The notes: generated by a model from the letters alone, not told the origin. Counted from the first letter of the stretch, positions 1 through 5,669 are shown. The stretch: 7,450 bases of DNA from DATDPY01 sp964395765 (GCA_964395765.1 CAYNCU010000211.1:1-7450); one strand, 5' to 3'. A program made the numbers and translations.

Positions 1-109
1 GGATCGGAAGGGTTGAAGCAGGCACATTCGATTGGTTTTCCGCGGAATGTTGTCCGCCGCACGACCAGAGCAGGACGGCTAAGAAAACCGGAAATATTTT
101 TTTTATCAT
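1..109 (-). CDS. N-terminus of a lipoprotein, cut by the window edge
   Basis: Only the first 36 codons are in the window. Reading leftward from the ATG at 109-107, the peptide begins MIKKIFPVFLAVLLWSCGGQ. It has two lysines, a hydrophobic stretch (residues 5-15) and a lipobox-like LWSC with the lipidated cysteine at residue 17. This is a type II lipoprotein signal peptide, so the mature protein should be membrane-anchored in the periplasm or at the outer membrane. After the cysteine comes a polar Asn/Ser-rich linker typical of Bacteroidota lipoproteins. No Shine-Dalgarno sequence precedes the start, as for the other genes here. The function cannot be told because the mature domain lies outside the window. 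It is divergent from the TMEM175-like gene, with a 140-bp shared upstream region. Confidence 0.72.
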   Translation of the reverse strand, partial: MIKKIFPVFLAVLLWSCGGQHSAENQSNVPASTLPI

Positions 110-249
110 CTGAGTATGATTTGAAAAGTTATTAAATTACGCGATAAAAACACTCTGATTATATACTCCGGACCCTAATTTATGCCTTTTTTAGTAAAGG
201 CTTTCTAACGTGCGAAAGATTTCCGGGGCCGACATAAAAAAAGCTAATA

Positions 250-1002
250 ATGGCTGAATCTACCGAAGAGCAATCAGAAACTAAAACAAAATTAAACTTT
301 TCAATCCGGGGTCATGATTCCTCGCGGCTCGAAAACCTCACTGATGCTGTATTTGCCATAGCCATTACCCTGCTGGCCGTTTCCTTACAGGTTCCCAGTT
401 CCTTCACCGAATTGCTGAATTCTATGAAAGGCTTCCTGGCTTTCGGGGTAACCCTGGGTGCCTTAACCGGCATCTGGTACGCCCATTACCGCTTTTTCAG
501 AAGATATCATTATGTCGATGGTTATATTATTTTTTTAAATTCTGTTTTATTATTTGTCGTGCTTTTTTATATCTATCCACTTAAATTTTTAACGATCATT
601 CTGGTTAACTATGCCTTACTGAAATCTTTACTGGGGATAAATATTGAAGTGAACATCGGGATGGACAATACGCAATGGAACCAGTTAATGATCATCTATG
701 GGATTGGATTTTTATCAATCTTTCTTGTTTTTGTTCTCTTCCACCTGCATGTGTACAGAAAACGGGGGGAACTGTCGCTCGATAAATATGAAATATTTAA
801 CCTGAAGGCTACTGCCCGGTCCTATGGGATCAGTGTTGGTATCGCCTTTCTCTCCATCCTGATGGCAGCTTCCGGAAAATCGGCGATGATCATGTTGTCC
901 GGGTGGATCTATATGGCCGTCGGCCCCTTGAGCTGGGCTCATGGAAGGTGGTCCTCACGCTTAAGAAAAAAAAAGGAACTTGAGCCTGAAATATCAGGTT
1001 GA
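250..1002 (+). CDS. TMEM175 / DUF1211 family membrane protein (putative potassium channel)
   Basis: A 250-residue integral membrane protein. The N-terminal 20 residues are polar and are followed by the family signature of the first membrane helix: R26, then L30-T31-D32 and AVFAIAITLLAV (33-44). In the TMEM175 family this is usually RxxxFSD followed by AVFAIAITLL. Further family positions are the WYAH of helix 3 (H79), N97 in the next helix, and P110 after it. I count about six hydrophobic segments, near residues 32-48, 61-78, 92-110, 112-130, 147-167 and 193-230, which fits one prokaryotic TMEM175 subunit; these assemble as tetramers. Known prokaryotic members conduct potassium; that role here is inferred. 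FSD is replaced by LTD, so the pore and packing residues are not canonical. The C-terminal tail is basic then acidic. The start follows an A-rich stretch (aaaaaaagctaata), typical of Bacteroidota. It converges on the methyltransferase gene with a 22-bp gap. Confidence 0.85.
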   Translation: MAESTEEQSETKTKLNFSIRGHDSSRLENLTDAVFAIAITLLAVSLQVPSSFTELLNSMKGFLAFGVTLGALTGIWYAHYRFFRRYHYVDGYIIFLNSVLLFVVLFYIYPLKFLTIILVNYALLKSLLGINIEVNIGMDNTQWNQLMIIYGIGFLSIFLVFVLFHLHVYRKRGELSLDKYEIFNLKATARSYGISVGIAFLSILMAASGKSAMIMLSGWIYMAVGPLSWAHGRWSSRLRKKKELEPEISG

Positions 1003-1024
1003 CGCATTCTCATTCGCTGTCTAT

Positions 1025-1915
1025 TCAGGTTTTAGGTTTTAATCGCCAGGTAGCCTGCATTTTGACGCCTTTACGCATTTTGAACAATTGAAGCAGGGAA
1101 GAATTTTTCAACAAATATTTCATGGAAGTTAATTTAGAACGGTCGGTTTTCGCTTCGTCGTCAATAACAAAACCGATATTTTCAAAGTAACTTCTTGCTT
1201 CTTCGAAATTTTCAAATTTATTTTCTTCAATCCTGTGCTGATCGAAAAAAGCCTGGGTCTTCGCATCGATTTTCAGGGGTAGTTTATCCATGCGGTTTTT
1301 GATATAAATATCCGCGGTAATCCAGCAACCGCCTCTTTCCCTGAGGGTCCTGAATATAAGACCGCACAATTTATCTTTTTCCTCCGGGTTGAGGTACATT
1401 AATAATCCTTCATTAATGATCGTAATTTCACCGGGCGGAAACCGGCTGATGATCTCGTTGAATTGAGATTCATCCAGGGCATTCAAAGGAAGCAGTTCCA
1501 GTTTGCCGATATTTCCTTGATTATGACCGGTCAGGTCCGGAAGCATGGTTTTTTTATGTTCAATAACTTCGGGCAGGTCGGTATCGATATAATGGCAGTC
1601 ATATTGTTTTGCCATGGCCAGCCCGCGGAAGGAATAACCCGATGAGATTTCGAGGATATTTTTAACCAGCGCGTCTTTCAATAACTGGTCGATACTCCAG
1701 TACCGGTTTTCGAAATGCACCATTCTTCCCCAGAAGGTCAGGTCTTTTTTTGTATAGTCGGGATGGTAACTTTCGGGGGAACTCATCAACGTCGCCACCT
1801 GACGGGCATAAGGGATATCCGTATAACCTTTCATTAACAGCAGGGACAAGGCGGAAGGGCTGATGGTGTTGTAATCCCTTTCCTCCCGGTTTGATCCTTC
1901 CTCTTTATTTTCCAT
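1025..1915 (-). CDS. SAM-dependent methyltransferase, leucine carboxymethyltransferase (LCMT/PPM1)-like
   Basis: A 296-residue protein with the landmarks of the LCMT-type class I methyltransferases. These are an N-terminal segment ISPSALSLLLMKGYTDIPYA (18-37), a SAM-binding motif I EISSGYSFRG (89-98), a motif II acidic loop DTDLPEVIEHKK (111-122), and the family hallmark NEGLLMYL (168-175) followed by a helix over the active site. A classic LCMT methylates a C-terminal leucine carboxylate of protein phosphatase 2A. Bacterial homologues mostly act on small molecules or are uncharacterised, so the substrate here is unknown. The motif I glycine pattern (SSGYSFRG) is less canonical than in the second LCMT-like protein at 4542. 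The gene is divergent from the MtrA-like gene with only 66 bp between the starts, so the two may share regulation. The ATG at 1915 was chosen because no earlier in-frame ATG precedes it and the N-terminal family motif lies fully inside. Confidence 0.85.
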   Translation of the reverse strand: MENKEEGSNREERDYNTISPSALSLLLMKGYTDIPYARQVATLMSSPESYHPDYTKKDLTFWGRMVHFENRYWSIDQLLKDALVKNILEISSGYSFRGLAMAKQYDCHYIDTDLPEVIEHKKTMLPDLTGHNQGNIGKLELLPLNALDESQFNEIISRFPPGEITIINEGLLMYLNPEEKDKLCGLIFRTLRERGGCWITADIYIKNRMDKLPLKIDAKTQAFFDQHRIEENKFENFEEARSYFENIGFVIDDEAKTDRSKLTSMKYLLKNSSLLQLFKMRKGVKMQATWRLKPKT

Positions 1916-1965
1916 CCGACTTACCTTATTATTTTATAAATTTAATTTCCTTTTTGAAAGAATGA

Positions 1966-1973
1966 CAAACTAA
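1966..1973 (-). promoter_or_regulatory. Possible -7 element for the leftward LCMT-like gene
   Basis: On the minus strand this reads TTAGTTTG, one mismatch from the Bacteroidota -7 consensus TAnnTTTG. It would place the transcript start roughly 45 bases upstream of the ATG at 1915. No clear TTTG -33 element is seen at the expected distance, so the call is weak. It partly overlaps the 10-bp palindrome at 1971-1980. Confidence 0.2.
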
Positions 1974-1980
1974 CCGGTTA
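1971..1980. repeat. Palindrome TAACCGGTTA in the divergent spacer
   Basis: A perfect 10-bp inverted repeat, TAACCGGTTA, sits directly before the ATG at 1982 and between two divergent genes. Its core AACCGGTT occurs again at 3605-3612, just after the cluster ends. The position would suit a repressor operator, but no regulator is known and nothing else supports the role. Confidence 0.3.
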
Positions 1981-1981
1981 A

Positions 1982-2527
1982 ATGGGATTCAAGGAAGACT
2001 TCGGTATATTTTTTTCGAGAACCTTTTCCAGTTTGAAAAATATCAGGTCAGAATGGCCTTATGTCCCGGGAAAATATTTCGTGCTGAACCCCGATGCCCC
2101 GGTAGCCGTTACCACGTTGGGAAGTGTGAACCTGGCCGGGGAACTTGCCTCTGCCGCTCCCGAAGGGCTCTGCATTTCCGGAAAGGTTGAAACGGAAAAC
2201 ATCGGAATCGAAAAGATCGTGAAAAATATTATTTCGAACACTTCCATCCGCTACCTGTTATGTACCGGCGCCGAACCTCCGAAGCATATGACAGGAGCTT
2301 CGCTGCTGGCTTTATTCAAAAACGGGATGGATGGATCGGGCCGCATAATCGAAGCGCCGGGGGTCCGGCCCGTTCTTAAAAACACTTCCCCGGAGGAGAT
2401 CGAATTACTGAGACGGCAGGTAGAAGTGATCAATATGATCGGATGCACGGAAATTCACAGGATCGGCAGCAAGGTAGCTGAACTGGCTGCACGGGTTTCG
2501 CCGGAAGGACGGGAATTCAGACCGTAG
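1982..2527 (+). CDS. MtrA-like corrinoid-binding domain protein (soluble)
   Basis: A 181-residue protein that closely follows the cytoplasmic domain of MtrA, subunit A of archaeal methyl-tetrahydromethanopterin:coenzyme M methyltransferase. Landmarks in order are EWPYVPGKY (24-32), SPVAVVTLGS-like DAPVAVTTLGS (38-48), KVETENIGIEKIVKNIISN (68-86), IRYLLCTGAE (89-98), KHMTGASLLALFKNGMD (101-117), GRIIEAPGVRPVL (120-132) and QVEVINMIGCTE (146-157). H102 in the KHMTG segment matches the conserved histidine near cobalt in MtrA. There is no C-terminal transmembrane helix as in archaeal MtrA, and no MtrB-MtrH gene is present, so this is not the sodium-pumping complex. In bacterial relatives I recall this domain fused to DUF4346. 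Here the frame stops at UAG (2525-2527), and the DUF4346 sequence continues in the same frame. By family resemblance it carries a methyl group on a corrinoid; the methyl donor and acceptor are unknown. The ATG at 1982 is the natural start. Confidence 0.85.
   Translation: MGFKEDFGIFFSRTFSSLKNIRSEWPYVPGKYFVLNPDAPVAVTTLGSVNLAGELASAAPEGLCISGKVETENIGIEKIVKNIISNTSIRYLLCTGAEPPKHMTGASLLALFKNGMDGSGRIIEAPGVRPVLKNTSPEEIELLRRQVEVINMIGCTEIHRIGSKVAELAARVSPEGREFRP
2525..2527 (+). other. In-frame UAG between the MtrA-like and DUF4346 domains
   Basis: The codon at 2525-2527 is TAG. Position 2597, where the second domain has its first possible start (TTG), is exactly 24 codons further on in the same frame. 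All 23 codons between are open, so one amber codon separates two domains that read continuously as a product of about 285 residues, with the UAG as residue 182. Every other complete gene in the window ends in TAA or TGA. The base context is CCG-TAG-AAA-AAA. Possible explanations are a nonsense mutation (for example CAG to TAG), a sequencing error, readthrough, or real separation into two proteins. Confidence 0.85.
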
Positions 2528-2596
2528 AAAAAACCTTATACGGCAAAAGAATTTCCCCGAATTATCGTCCGGGCGTCATTCCCCGATCGTATTCAT

Positions 2597-2839
2597 TTGG
2601 ACAAGGGAGGATATTTTGTTATACTAATTGACGGAGAAAAGATTCTTGTGGAACATTATGATTACAGGGACAGGTTAATGCATGTGATCGAGGGTAATGA
2701 TCCGGGGTCCCTATACCGGACTCTTATCAAAAACGGTTGGGTAACCCAACTCGATCATGCAGCCTATCTCGGCAGGGAACTGGCCCGGGCTGAAATGAGC
2801 ATAAAAAATAAAACCGATTTTACCCAGGATGGGGCCTGA
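2597..2839 (+). CDS. DUF4346 (pterin-binding-like) domain, C-terminal part of the MtrA-like gene
   Basis: From the TTG at 2597 the product is 80 residues. The coding signal begins earlier, directly after the UAG at 2525-2527. Landmarks are DKGGYFVILID (2-12, counting the TTG as residue 1), ILVEHYDYRDRLMHVIEG (16-33), then LDHAAYLGRELARAEMSIK (52-70) and FTQDGA at the end. The HAAYLGRELARAE signature is what I associate with DUF4346, found at the C-terminus of bacterial MtrA-like proteins and of archaeal dihydropteroate-synthase-related proteins. The name is from memory. The C-terminus looks complete. No ATG occurs between the UAG and the GGYF motif, and the first in-frame ATG lies inside the domain (near 2678). 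An independent start would therefore have to be TTG, with no ribosome-binding sequence. That favours this being the downstream half of one gene. The next gene starts 17 bp after its stop, so it shares the transcript. Confidence 0.6.
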   Translation: MDKGGYFVILIDGEKILVEHYDYRDRLMHVIEGNDPGSLYRTLIKNGWVTQLDHAAYLGRELARAEMSIKNKTDFTQDGA

Positions 2840-2856
2840 CCGGAAAGCAAAAAACA

Positions 2857-3600
2857 ATGGAAAAACTTCCGGCATTATATAATGAACTTGCGGATTGGTG
2901 GCCCCTGGTCTCCGACCCTGCCGAATATGAAGAAGAAGCCGGAATTTTCCGGGATGCATTTTTTGCCCACAGTATCCATAAACCTGAAACCATGCTTGAG
3001 CTGGGTTCGGGGGGCGGCAATAATGCCTTTCACCTGAAAAAATATTTTAAAATGACGCTTTCCGACCTGTCTGCTCCTATGTTGGAAATAAGCAAAAAGT
3101 TGAACCCGGAGTGTAATCATATACAGGGAGACATGCAAAGCATCCGGGCGGGAGAAATATATGATGCCGTGCTTATTCATGATGCTATCGATTATATGAC
3201 CACTCCGGATCAGCTATCCGATGCATTGAAAACGGCATACCTGCATTGCCGTAAAAACGGTATGGCCTTGTTAGTCCCTGATTATACAAAAGAAAGTTTT
3301 CAACCGTCCACCAGCCATGGAGGGCATGATCAGGGTAACAGGGGAGTGCGCTACCTTCAGTGGATATTTGATCCTTTTCCGGGGGATAAACTATACACTT
3401 TCCACATGGTATACCTGTTCAGGGAAGGAAATAAATTCAGACAAAGTGAAATAGACGAACATGTTTGCGGGTTGTTTTCAGAAAAAGAATGGATGGAATT
3501 AATTTCCCAAGCCGGATTTATTCCAAAGAATATTCCTTACAATCACAGTGAATTCAAAGAAGGTAGTCACATTATGTTTGCAGGAATTAAACCGGGATAA
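2857..3600 (+). CDS. Class I SAM-dependent methyltransferase
   Basis: A 247-residue protein with a Rossmann-type methyltransferase core. Motif I is MLELGSGGGNNAFHL (46-60), the glycine loop that holds SAM. The acidic residue of motif II is D70 in LSDLSAPMLEISKK (69-81). The GDMQSI segment (91-96) is the loop near the adenine. Motif IV-like DAVLIHDAIDYM (103-114) and the post-core strand MALLVPD (136-142) follow. The N-terminal part YNELADWWPLVSDPAEYEEEA resembles small-molecule methyltransferases of the UbiE/Methyltransf_25 type. The residues after 150 (H154, H157, and a Phe/Tyr-rich stretch at 166-187) probably form the substrate lid. The substrate is not identifiable. It starts 17 bp after the DUF4346 stop and is probably in the same operon as the MtrA-like gene, so it could give or take methyl groups in the same pathway. 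That link is inferred from position only. Confidence 0.88.
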   Translation: MEKLPALYNELADWWPLVSDPAEYEEEAGIFRDAFFAHSIHKPETMLELGSGGGNNAFHLKKYFKMTLSDLSAPMLEISKKLNPECNHIQGDMQSIRAGEIYDAVLIHDAIDYMTTPDQLSDALKTAYLHCRKNGMALLVPDYTKESFQPSTSHGGHDQGNRGVRYLQWIFDPFPGDKLYTFHMVYLFREGNKFRQSEIDEHVCGLFSEKEWMELISQAGFIPKNIPYNHSEFKEGSHIMFAGIKPG

Positions 3601-3602
3601 AT

Positions 3603-3614
3603 AAAACCGGTTTT
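3603..3614. repeat. Palindrome AAAACCGGTTTT after the methyltransferase gene
   Basis: A perfect 12-bp inverted repeat directly behind the stop codon at 3600. It has no loop, so it is not a good hairpin terminator although a fifth T follows. The AACCGGTT core matches the palindrome at 1971-1980, so the two copies bracket the MtrA-like, DUF4346 and methyltransferase genes. Confidence 0.35.
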
Positions 3615-3783
3615 TGTCTATTATCTTTTTCATTTGGGAATAAATATATTTTACCCGAAATTGACCGGTAAGAAAATTGGTATCGATGGAATACCCTCAT
3701 CGAAAATTATTTTAAGGTAAACGGCTGGAATTTATCCGTGAACATATTAACTATGTGTTACATTCATATTCCGTTCTTACAAG

Positions 3784-3975
3784 ATGACATCAGGATCAAA
3801 AAACACGAAAGGCAACAGGATCAACGAGACCTGGCATCGTAAACATCCCATGCCCCGTAATCCAACGTTGGAACAAAGAGTTAAATGGCACCTGGCCCAT
3901 CAAAAAAACTGCGGATGCCGGGAAATGCCGGCTTCCATAATTCAATTCCTTGAAGAAAGACAAAAGAAACCGTAA
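3784..3975 (+). CDS. Small conserved-looking protein with a His/Cys cluster
   Basis: A 63-residue soluble protein of unknown function. The central part has the form NETWHRKHPMP (14-24), then NPTLEQRVKWHLAHQKNCGC (26-45). The spacing H36-x2-H39-x3-C43-x-C45, with H18 and H21 further upstream, could bind a metal such as zinc. I recall similar short hypothetical proteins with a TLEQRxxWHLxHxxxCxC pattern in diverse bacteria, but I know no function for them. Its stop codon TAA overlaps the start of the VOC gene by one base (TAATG, 3973-3977), which indicates coupled translation and probably linked roles. The N-terminal 12 residues are polar and poorly conserved-looking. The 183-bp region upstream has no convincing promoter. 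Confidence 0.72.
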   Translation: MTSGSKNTKGNRINETWHRKHPMPRNPTLEQRVKWHLAHQKNCGCREMPASIIQFLEERQKKP

Positions 3976-4346
3976 TGATTGACGGCGCTCATATTATCAT
4001 TTATAGTAAAAACCCGGAAGCCGACATGATTTTTTTCCGTGATCAACTGAAACTGCATTATGTGGATGCCGGTGAGAACTGGCTGATCTTTGCCCTGCCC
4101 CCGGCAGAAATCGCTTTTCACCCTCATGAAAAAAATAATGTTCATGAAATATTTCTGACCTGTAATAACATTGAGGAATTCGTCAGGGAAATGAAAAAGG
4201 CGGGAATAAAATCTACGGCTATACAACAGCAAGGCTGGGGGTCAATAAGCTATATTTCCTTGCCGGGGGGGGGGGAGCTGGGGATATACGAACCCAGGCA
4301 CGCCCGTCCTGCTTCAGGTAAGCAAAAAATTTTTAAAAAGAAGTAA
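3975..4346 (+). CDS. VOC-superfamily (glyoxalase/bleomycin resistance-like) protein
   Basis: A 123-residue protein with the two beta-alpha-beta-beta-beta modules of the vicinal oxygen chelate fold. The first is AHIIIYSKNPEADMIFFRDQL (5-25), and its strands end near FHPHEK (48-53). The second starts at HEIFLTCNNIEEFVREMKKAG (57-77) and ends with GGGELGIYEP (98-107). Candidate metal ligands by family position are H6, H49 or H51, H57 and E106. Members act as lyases, isomerases, dioxygenases or drug-binding proteins, so the substrate is open. The start ATG overlaps the stop of the 63-aa gene. Codons 97-101 contain a run of eleven G (4265-4275). The present length keeps the frame in which the family-typical ELGIYEP ending is read. 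The last 16 residues are basic and Lys-rich. Confidence 0.82.
   Translation: MIDGAHIIIYSKNPEADMIFFRDQLKLHYVDAGENWLIFALPPAEIAFHPHEKNNVHEIFLTCNNIEEFVREMKKAGIKSTAIQQQGWGSISYISLPGGGELGIYEPRHARPASGKQKIFKKK
4265..4275 (+). repeat. G11 homopolymer inside the VOC gene
   Basis: Eleven consecutive G encode the Pro-Gly-Gly-Gly-Glu turn of the VOC protein. Loss of one base would replace the native end with a different tail that runs past 4346. Gain of one would end the protein about 15 residues after the tract. Long G tracts are slippage-prone and known phase-variation switches in other bacteria, and they are also a common place for sequencing error. Confidence 0.9.
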
Positions 4347-4350
4347 AGAA

Positions 4351-4373
4351 CCGGCAAATAATTTTCCTGCCGG
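4351..4373 (+). terminator. Weak hairpin after the VOC gene
   Basis: CCGGCA (4351-4356) and TGCCGG (4368-4373) form a perfect 6-bp stem with an 11-base loop, starting four bases after the VOC stop. No T-run follows, so it does not fit a classical intrinsic terminator. It may still stabilise or end the upstream transcript. Confidence 0.3.
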
Positions 4374-4470
4374 AAACTGATTCTACCCAGCTGATCCCTC
4401 AATTGAGAATTCCTCTTCGGTCAATGGGACAAAAACACCGGTAAAGGGAAAGGAGGATGGTGTGAATGAT

Positions 4471-4501
4471 TTTCCTCAACGGCTATGAAAAGCTACTTTT
4501 G
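4471..4501 (+). promoter_or_regulatory. Bacteroidota-type promoter for the second LCMT-like gene
   Basis: TACTTTTG at 4494-4501 matches the -7 consensus TAnnTTTG exactly. TTTC at 4471-4474 is one mismatch from the -33 element TTTG, with a 19-base spacer, which is the usual distance. Transcription would begin near 4508 and give a leader of about 35 bases before the ATG at 4542. This is the best promoter match in the window and separates this gene from the VOC pair upstream. Confidence 0.5.
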
Positions 4502-4541
4502 GAAATGAGAATTAATTTAAGACTTATAGAAAATTAAACGG

Positions 4542-5402
4542 ATGCGCCAGGGCCGCCCAAGTAATACTGCACAATATGTTGCCTTTAACAGGGCGTTGGG
4601 AAACCTGGCGCCTGAGGTAAAGGGATTCTCCGATCCTGTAGCCCGGAATTTCCTGCCTGCCCGATGGCAACGGCTTATTTCCAAAAAGGAAAAAAATAAT
4701 GATCATTCACCTTACCCATTCTGGGTAAGTCACGGAATGGCAGTCTTCAACCAGTTCCGAACCGTCGTTCTTGATGATGCTATCGATCTCGATCAGCCTT
4801 CTCCTCAACTGGTCATTCTTGGCGCAGGAATGGATGGGCGCGCTTATCGTTTGAATTGCCTTCAAAATACAATAGTTTTTGAGGTCGATCACCCCAATAC
4901 ACAGAAGCTGAAGAAACAAAGGTCGGAAGGACTGTTGCCTGCCTCCAGGGAGATCCGGCATGTGGGCATGGATTTTAGCCGAGATGACCTGATTGAGAAA
5001 CTGATTGAAAACGGCCACGATCCTTTAATCCCTACTTTCTGGTTATGGGAGGGCGTTACCATGTATCTCGATATTTCCGATATCAGGGAAACAATGACGG
5101 CCCTTGCCAATGTTTCGGCTCCTGGCAGCCGGCTGGCATTGACGTATATGGATAAAGTAGAATTCAGTTTCGGGCAAAAAATTTCCATAACCTTATTCGG
5201 AATAATGACCGGTGAACCCATGTGTTCATCCTTTACGATGACAGAAATAGATCACCTGGCTGATTATACCGGATGGGAAACTATTTCCAATACGGGTATT
5301 GCTGACTGGAAGGAGGAGCTGGCATCAAATATTTCGCTCAGCCGTAAAGATGTCGGGTTTCAATGGGATGAACGGATATGGGTTGGCCAGTTGGCGCAAT
5401 AA
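4542..5402 (+). CDS. SAM-dependent methyltransferase, LCMT-like (TIGR00027-type)
   Basis: A 286-residue protein that fits the bacterial LCMT-like methyltransferases better than the copy at 1025-1915. Landmarks are PSNTAQYVAFNRAL (6-19), DPVARNFLP (31-39), motif I VILGAGMDGRAYRL (91-104), motif II VFEVDHPNTQKLKKQR (112-127), the VGMDF loop (141-145), and the hallmark WLWEGVTMYL (167-176). The next helix is DISDIRETMTALA (177-189), and SRLALTYMD (196-204) is the strand after it. Members of this type methylate carboxyl or hydroxyl groups of small molecules, often polyketide-like, but most are uncharacterised. The two LCMT-like proteins share motifs but little else, so they are not a recent duplication. 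The gene appears to be transcribed alone from the promoter at 4471-4501. The ATG at 4542 follows an A-rich leader and gives the full N-terminal motif. Confidence 0.9.
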   Translation: MRQGRPSNTAQYVAFNRALGNLAPEVKGFSDPVARNFLPARWQRLISKKEKNNDHSPYPFWVSHGMAVFNQFRTVVLDDAIDLDQPSPQLVILGAGMDGRAYRLNCLQNTIVFEVDHPNTQKLKKQRSEGLLPASREIRHVGMDFSRDDLIEKLIENGHDPLIPTFWLWEGVTMYLDISDIRETMTALANVSAPGSRLALTYMDKVEFSFGQKISITLFGIMTGEPMCSSFTMTEIDHLADYTGWETISNTGIADWKEELASNISLSRKDVGFQWDERIWVGQLAQ

Positions 5403-5585
5403 CCTCAAATGTGAATATTTCTCCGTAATTGGATGCAATGAAAATTGAAAATGAATTGGTTGTAGAACGCTTCAACAACGCTGTGATTAGCCTTTATATA
5501 AAGACCGGATGAGTAACAGGAGTATTAGGTTATTGGGTTATTGCTGCTTGTTATAATAAATTTCATACTGTATTAATCTCACTCG

Positions 5586-5617
5586 TTTGTTTTATCCCTT
5601 TCTCAAAACCATCTTTA
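5586..5617 (+). promoter_or_regulatory. Possible promoter for the beta-grasp / 5'-nucleotidase pair
   Basis: TTTG at 5586-5589 matches the -33 element. After a 20-base spacer CATCTTTA (5610-5617) resembles TAnnTTTG with two mismatches. It lies in the 267-bp gap before the ATG at 5670, where a promoter is expected because this gap separates two independent units. The match is weak. Confidence 0.22.
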
Positions 5618-5669
5618 CCGGATATTATGTTCATTCCCTTTACATGAATTTATTAATTAACGGTTGGTC

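Noticed and set aside
184..201. Hairpin GCCTTT-TTTAGT-AAAGGC upstream of the TMEM175-like gene, considered as a terminator or riboswitch
   Set aside because: It lies between two divergent starts, so no transcript needs to end there. The stem is only six bases and nothing around it resembles a riboswitch.
2525..2527. Pyrrolysine insertion as the firm explanation of the UAG
   Set aside because: No pylT, pylS or Pyl-insertion structure is visible, the position is a domain linker, and Pyl is not known to me in Bacteroidota. It is kept only as one option.
3683..3703. Stem TCGATG / CATCGA with a 9-base loop between 3600 and 3784
   Set aside because: Short stem without a T-run, and no link to a start or stop codon. 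It is compatible with chance in this gap.
3673..3843. Open frame running from the gap into the 63-aa gene in another phase
   Set aside because: It has no good start, its product resembles nothing I know, and it overlaps a better-supported gene.
5492..5503. Palindrome CTTTATATAAAG as an operator
   Set aside because: It is AT-rich and self-complementary by low complexity, far from any start, and lies inside the possible small frame.
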